From positions 1 through 11,934 of the forward strand of contig JAAZFW010000341.1 in the NCBI GenBank assembly GCA_012511525.1: a stretch of DNA of 11,934 nt. The letters run 5' to 3'. Of the stretch, positions 9,101 through 11,934 are shown in pieces (the stretch's first letter is position 1; each line of letters starts with the position of its first letter). Under the pieces are notes generated by a model. It had not been told where the DNA came from, made no database searches, and saw only the letters and a program-made list of their open reading frames with translations. Source of the stretch: Clostridiaceae bacterium (GTDB lineage: Bacteria; Bacillota; Clostridia; Saccharofermentanales; UBA5734). Both the position numbers and the translations under genes were made by a program.

Positions 9101-10018
9101 GACCTCGCCGACGTGCAGACCCAAGAAGAGGCCTGTCGTGCGGCGGACCGAATGGCCGCGGATACGCCGCAGGACCAGAGCGTGGACGCTGACTTGACCG
9201 CCATGTCCCTTGAGGAGGCGGAACGCTTGCGCCGGCGCGTCATCGAACCCTACCGCTATGAACAATCGGCCCGTTCCCCGGTCAAGCTGACCGTCAGTGA
9301 GCTGAAACGAAAAGCCATGCCGGACGATCCCGACCCGGAGCAGGGCGCGGCCCTGCCGCCCGGCCCGGACAGCAGGCCGCGGGGAATCGACCTGACCCTG
9401 GTCGAGCCCGATCAGGAAGGCCGCCGTCGGGTGTCCGGCGCATCGCTGGGCACCGCGCTGCATACCGCTTTGCGGTATCTGGATCTGGCGGCTGCGGTCC
9501 AAAACCCGCATGAAACCGAAATAAAGCGTCAGCTGGACGCCATGATGGCGGCTGCCATGCTGACACCCGAAGAGCACGACGCTTTGCTGCCGTTTAGCCT
9601 GGCTTTGCTGGAATATATCCGTTCGGATCTGGCCCGCGAAATCTGCACCGCACAGCAATGTCCCGGCAGCTCGGTCCACCAGGAGATGCCCTTTACGCTG
9701 GCGTTGCCCGCCCGGGACGTATACACTGACGGCGCGGGGCTTGCCGCAGACGATCATGTTATGGTCCAGGGCATCATCGACCTCTGGTACCGTCACGAGG
9801 GAAAAATTACGCTGATCGACTTCAAGTCAGACGATATCCGCGCTGATAAGGAACAGGTCGCACGTGAACTGGTCCGGCGCTACAAGGATCAATTGGGCTG
9901 GTATGCCCGGGCAATCGAGACCGTTTCCGGTTCGCGGGTCGAACGCTGCCTGATCTGGCATATCCGGGGGGCGGTGGCTATTCCTGTGCCGCTTGATCTG
10001 GACCGGCCTTCTGACTGA
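6119..10018 (+). CDS. addA: ATP-dependent helicase/nuclease subunit AddA
   Basis: Motor subunit of AddAB: an SF1A (UvrD-like) 3'-5' helicase with a C-terminal nuclease. 1299 residues, slightly longer than the B. subtilis protein (about 1232). Helicase motifs in order: Q motif (PTAEQQ, 5-10), Walker A GSGKT (27-31), motif Ia VVTFTEAAA, TIHAFC, Walker B IDEYQD (446-451), motif III GDIKQSIYRFR, motif IV NRNFRS, motif V LTIHGAKGLEF (826-836), motif VI LLYVAMTRA (901-909). The nuclease domain has H1115 in LGTALHTAL, D1221 in GIIDLWY and D1234-F-K1236 in LIDFKSDD, so it should cut DNA. An acidic loop sits near residues 565-585. The start overlaps the addB stop (ATGA), with AGGAGG at 6103-6108, 10 nt upstream. 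The 3' end overlaps the convergent tadA by 41 bp. All key residues are intact, so this subunit should supply all the helicase activity of the complex. Confidence 0.97.
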   Translation: MSPQPTAEQQHVIDAPCRNILVSAAAGSGKTTVMTDRIVARIQDGSLEVPHVLVVTFTEAAALNMRQKIEDKLRAARAASEDPEQRRRLGRQLALLPSAAISTIHAFCLQIIRDFYPFARDSQEQPLIEPGFSVEDRSAADILLREELDACLQEWYEAIDENRPPEGVAADADDPLTRQNLFSAFYHLTDGYGASRSDRPVRDLIYGLYHFLRSLPDYDAFVQDRLEDLRRAAADFASSPHARAILAQLKLRLDRAMSVMPELEELLSRPVRLMADRHRSDETQQSLIGALQTLKALYEKLLAGDSSWDAVCLCGQSLTQLKIPGNYKSDTPEKILVVDLLCRYVAEAVCFLSGNLGTKKYRQHFIFQTTWQLNKTAGEIEAEIGAMLPAIEVLFRLVGGLDARYTARKRESNVIDFSDFEHMALAILRHDEPRTHYRARFWEIYIDEYQDTSSIQEAILDAVRSNNCLMVGDIKQSIYRFRHARPQIFRDKASGYARGSNGVLLELNRNFRSVSGILEAVNALFTPLMSQDAGEIDYDAHHALVSFRPGDPAVPHPVQLLLLDRSPGPETVSDEEEGPDTGEIQSEDLNAYGQEALMVLGQMRNLHETGVPWRDMAVLARTRAILAAYREQLDLAGIPVLADTGSMAMDAPVIRQIEAVLQLLDNARQDIPLAAVMHGGLGPQPFSLDELAQIRLFGREHAISYFHEAVQGYRETGSDPSLRAKLDRFAAWLEQLRQQSLYLNVGELVGLVLTRTGWIDRVAAEPNGLYKVRLLRRFQAWAEDYESGRLKGLFRFVRYLEKMRSQDWPEPPVDLETGDEDAVRLLTIHGAKGLEFPVVYLVGTSGRIADRDSQEHLVLSESLGIGFDYADPERRIRYPTPLKTAMLDEMRSAGLSEELRLLYVAMTRAMDRLVIAGTLARKPDRGDTRLAGLLEQAGRHVEPRLPGYLVLSARSYLEWLILALTRNPNLDLAFLASDAPCGETSDALWKIRLFDLADVQTQEEACRAADRMAADTPQDQSVDADLTAMSLEEAERLRRRVIEPYRYEQSARSPVKLTVSELKRKAMPDDPDPEQGAALPPGPDSRPRGIDLTLVEPDQEGRRRVSGASLGTALHTALRYLDLAAAVQNPHETEIKRQLDAMMAAAMLTPEEHDALLPFSLALLEYIRSDLAREICTAQQCPGSSVHQEMPFTLALPARDVYTDGAGLAADDHVMVQGIIDLWYRHEGKITLIDFKSDDIRADKEQVARELVRRYKDQLGWYARAIETVSGSRVERCLIWHIRGAVAIPVPLDLDRPSD

Positions 10019-10526
10019 TCTTATCGACCGCCTTTTGCCTGCGCCGGGCTTTGCAGCCCTCCGCCCGGTCCGCCGCGCGTCTTTGACGGAAAAAATCGAG
10101 CAGCAACGCACGGCTTGCCCCGGCTAGGATGCCGCCTTGGACCGAAACAACGTGGTTGTGCGATAGGGCTTCAATGCTTGTGATTGAACCGCAGGCTCCG
10201 GCCTTGGGGTCTTTGGCTCCGAAAACGAGCGAGCGGATGCGGGATTGAATGATCGCGCCGGCACACATGACACACGGTTCGAGGGTCACATACAGGTCGC
10301 AACGGTCCAGTCGCCAGCTGCCCAGCCGTCGGCTGGCCTGGCGCAGGGCCATCATCTCGGCGTGCTCCGTCGCATCCTGGCGCTGTTCGCGCCGGTTGTA
10401 ACCCCGTCCGACGATCATGCCGTCACAAACCACCACGGCGCCGACCGGCACGTCACCCTGCCTGGCCGCCCGGGCGGCCAGCGCGAGCGCACGCCGCATC
10501 AGCCGTTCGTCCTCAGACGAGGTCAT
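9978..10526 (-). CDS. tadA: tRNA adenosine(34) deaminase TadA
   Basis: Zinc-dependent deaminase that converts the wobble adenosine of tRNA-Arg(ACG) to inosine. Cytidine-deaminase fold signatures: H55-A-E57 (zinc ligand and proton-shuttle glutamate) and PCVMC (P84, zinc ligands C85 and C88). Typical TadA segments DVPVGAVVV (25-33), GRGYNRRE and LYVTLEPC are also present, which separates it from free cytidine or guanine deaminases. 182 residues; the family usually ends near 150-160, so the last 25-30 residues are a basic then polar extension. This tail is encoded where the gene runs antisense into the end of addA, and it ends with TAG at 9980-9978. The ATG overlaps the galK stop as ATGA and has no clear ribosome site of its own, so translation is probably coupled to galK. 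Identification is secure; the value of the tail is doubtful. Confidence 0.93.
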   Translation of the reverse strand: MTSSEDERLMRRALALAARAARQGDVPVGAVVVCDGMIVGRGYNRREQRQDATEHAEMMALRQASRRLGSWRLDRCDLYVTLEPCVMCAGAIIQSRIRSLVFGAKDPKAGACGSITSIEALSHNHVVSVQGGILAGASRALLLDFFRQRRAADRAEGCKARRRQKAVDKISQKAGPDQAAQE

Positions 10527-11821
10527 GGTCCAGGGTTCAGCGCGACGGAACCGAGCGGCCGGACCCGCATCCGGGATGGGGCATCGGGCCCGAATAGGGT
10601 GCGCATGTCGTTTAGGTAGTCATCGACCAGGTCCAGCGGGACAAAAGCCTGGATGGTCCCGGCAAAACCGCCGCCGTGGACCCGGCATGCGCCCCGCCCC
10701 GCGAGGATCTTTTCGGATACAGACAAGGCCAGGGCCAGGGATTGCTCATCCGGGAAGGACGGCGAATAGATGTTCTGCAGCTGGGTGCGCGAGCTGGCGC
10801 CGGAGGCGGTGACAAGGGTCAGGAACGCGTCGAAATCCTGGCGTCGCAAGGCGTCCGATTGCAATCGGACGCGGTCGTTGTCCTGGAAGAAATGGATGGC
10901 GCGCAGCAGCGCGCGGTCTGCCACCTGACCGCGCAGGCCGGGCAGGCGCTGCCAGAAGACCGTTTCGTCGACATCGCGCAGCACCGCGCAGCCAAAACAG
11001 GCTGCGACCTGCTTCATATCCTGGGGAATCGAGGCGTAGTCGGCGGTCAGATCTGCATTGTTGCCGCCGGTGTTCGTGATCACCAGCGCGTGCCCGGTCG
11101 CTTCGAAATCGAGGTCGATCGGGGTGACAACGGGCTTTTGCGGGTCGGCGAAATCGATCGCCATGAAACCGCCGACCGAGCAGCCGCACTGATCCATGAG
11201 ACCGCTCGGTTTGCCGAAATAATGGTTTTCGGCGTATTGACCGATCTTGGCCCGTTCCACAGGCGTCAGCTTGCCGCCGTTCCAGAGTTCGTCAAGGATC
11301 GTTGCCACCAGTACTTCGAAGGCGGCGGACGAACTGAGGCCTGAACCTTTGGGTACCCGGCTGGTTGTGTAGGCGTCGAAGCCTCCGACCCGGCAGCCGC
11401 GCTGGGCAAAGGCCGCAGCAATGCCCCGGATCAGGGAAGCAGAGTGGCCTTTCTCGTCATCCTGCGGTTCCAGCCGGGACAGATCGATCACATCCATGTG
11501 GTCGAAGCCTTCGGATTGCAGCCGGATGATCCCGTCCTGATTGGGCGCGCTGACCGCGATGATGTCGAGGTCGACCGAAGCGCACAAAACACGGCCGTGC
11601 TGGTGGTCGGTGTGGTTGCCGCCCACTTCTGTCCGTCCCGGCGTGCTGGAAAGGATTGCCTGCCGATGATCGGGGAAACACGCCTCAAACAGCCCGGCCA
11701 GGCGCAGCCAGCGACGGGCTTGCGTATCCAGATCGTCCTTGCGGGTTCCGTAAAGCGCTGTCATGGTTTCCTGCACATGTTCTGACTGCAGGATGGTGCT
11801 GACTTGATCGACCACGTTCAT
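10523..11821 (-). CDS. galK: Galactokinase family GHMP sugar kinase
   Basis: GHMP-superfamily kinase, most likely phosphorylating galactose at C1 as the first step of the Leloir pathway in the cytoplasm. Three family motifs are present: the N-terminal sugar motif PGRTEVGGNHTDHQHG (61-76), the phosphate-binding loop PKGSGLSSSAA (157-167) and the C-terminal GGGFAGT (383-389). The predicted catalytic Asp is D210 in SGLMDQ, with R63 as its partner. The ASGASSRTQLQN block (339-350) is also typical of galactokinases. At 432 residues it is about 40 longer than the E. coli enzyme, mostly at the N-terminus, which to my knowledge fits a clostridial subgroup. The classical GEHTDY is changed to GNHTDH, so the glutamate that contacts the sugar is an asparagine; a related sugar such as an N-acetylated or modified galactose is possible. 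Start at ATG 11821 with AGGAGG 8 nt upstream. It lies about 50 bp behind the end of another minus-strand gene and is coupled to tadA. Confidence 0.88.
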   Translation of the reverse strand: MNVVDQVSTILQSEHVQETMTALYGTRKDDLDTQARRWLRLAGLFEACFPDHRQAILSSTPGRTEVGGNHTDHQHGRVLCASVDLDIIAVSAPNQDGIIRLQSEGFDHMDVIDLSRLEPQDDEKGHSASLIRGIAAAFAQRGCRVGGFDAYTTSRVPKGSGLSSSAAFEVLVATILDELWNGGKLTPVERAKIGQYAENHYFGKPSGLMDQCGCSVGGFMAIDFADPQKPVVTPIDLDFEATGHALVITNTGGNNADLTADYASIPQDMKQVAACFGCAVLRDVDETVFWQRLPGLRGQVADRALLRAIHFFQDNDRVRLQSDALRRQDFDAFLTLVTASGASSRTQLQNIYSPSFPDEQSLALALSVSEKILAGRGACRVHGGGFAGTIQAFVPLDLVDDYLNDMRTLFGPDAPSRMRVRPLGSVALNPGP

Positions 11822-11829
11822 GGGTCATT

Positions 11830-11835
11830 CCTCCT
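11830..11835 (-). promoter_or_regulatory. Ribosome binding site of galK
   Basis: AGGAGG on the minus strand, 8 nt before the ATG at 11821. A second ATG (11828-11826) sits between, but it is out of frame and almost touches the site, so the 11821 start is preferred. Confidence 0.75.
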
Positions 11836-11847
11836 GAAGGTATAAAT

Positions 11848-11890
11848 AGATCAATGATGTCGGATTGTGTGTCATAAGGACAATTGATCT
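11848..11890. repeat. Inverted repeat upstream of galK, possible operator
   Basis: AGATCAAT (11848-11855) and ATTGATCT (11883-11890) are perfect 8-bp inverted copies separated by 27 bp. They lie between the end of the upstream gene and galK, with the right-hand copy inside the last codons of that gene. The spacing is close to four helical turns, centre to centre about 35 bp, so two half-sites for a regulator are conceivable. It does not look like a terminator, since the loop is long and no T-run follows. An 8-bp repeat can also arise by chance. Confidence 0.3.
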
Positions 11891-11934
11891 GTCAGTTGGG
11901 CAACGGCCTGGTCAACCAGCTGCGGCAAGGGCAG
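11872..11934 (-). CDS. C-terminal fragment of an unidentified gene upstream of galK
   Basis: From the window edge, one minus-strand frame stays open for 20 codons and ends with TGA at 11874-11872; the other two frames close within about 14 codons. The peptide ends LPQLVDQAVAQLTDQLSL, amphipathic and probably helical, with GC-rich third positions like the other genes. It would end 50 bp before galK in the same orientation, as expected for an operon partner. The fragment is too short to name a family. A Leloir gene such as galT or galE would be a natural neighbour, but nothing in these residues shows that. Confidence 0.4.
   Translation of the reverse strand: MPLPQLVDQAVAQLTDQLSL

Noticed and set aside
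9041..9796. A 251-codon minus-strand frame antisense to the nuclease part of addA
   Set aside because: No recognisable domain. The plus strand encodes the conserved AddA nuclease residues here.
10019..10100. GC-rich inverted segments near the tadA/addA junction as an intrinsic terminator
   Set aside because: Short complementary runs exist but are imperfect, lie inside tadA coding sequence, and are not followed by a T-run on either strand.
10676..11344. A 222-codon plus-strand frame antisense to galK
   Set aside because: Shadow of the galactokinase gene; no ribosome site or motif supports it.
1..11934. CRISPR arrays, insertion sequences, tRNA or rRNA genes, phage or defence genes
   Set aside because: I found no repeated spacer pattern, transposase, terminal repeats of a mobile element, or conserved RNA gene sequence. 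The window is ordinary chromosomal gene content.

Overview
The window is GC-rich, densely packed bacterial chromosome: five complete genes, one gene interrupted by an in-frame stop, and a fragment of a seventh gene at the right edge. The best guess at the host is a high-GC clostridial Firmicute. The reasons are a Firmicutes-style AddA/AddB pair in which AddB carries the iron-sulfur cysteines, strong AGGAGG ribosome sites, and a galactokinase with the GGNHTDHQHG motif that I associate with clostridial enzymes. This is inference from protein features; no rRNA or other lineage marker is present.

Layout. Positions 1-703 (minus) encode a PlsC-type acyltransferase whose frame is broken by a TAG at 131-133 and then stays open to the window edge with a sensible protein tail. 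A short divergent intergenic region (704-865) holds a good promoter for the rightward operon. That operon (plus) is a long-chain acyl-CoA synthetase (866-2707), addB (2709-6122) and addA (6119-10018), with 1 nt between the first two genes and an ATGA overlap between the last two. Converging on it from the right (minus) are a GHMP sugar kinase annotated as galactokinase (10523-11821) and tadA, the tRNA adenosine deaminase (9978-10526). These are also joined by an ATGA overlap, and the 3' ends of tadA and addA overlap by 41 bp. The last 63 bases look like the C-terminus of another minus-strand gene upstream of galK.

Function. The acyl-CoA synthetase and the PlsC homologue flank a shared control region. 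They look like a split fatty-acid activation and lysophospholipid acylation pair, similar in logic to Aas, although the acyltransferase may be a fresh pseudogene here. AddA and AddB form the helicase-nuclease that processes DNA double-strand ends for RecA-dependent repair. GalK feeds the Leloir pathway or a related sugar-1-phosphate route. TadA makes inosine at the wobble position of tRNA-Arg(ACG).

I see no mobile element, CRISPR array, RNA gene or defence island, and no convincing undescribed system. The observations most worth a second look are the amber codon in the acyltransferase, the loss of the Walker A motif in an otherwise complete AddB, a change at one predicted Chi-contact residue of AddB, and the altered sugar-site motif of the galactokinase. 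No stretch longer than 300 bases lacks a gene.
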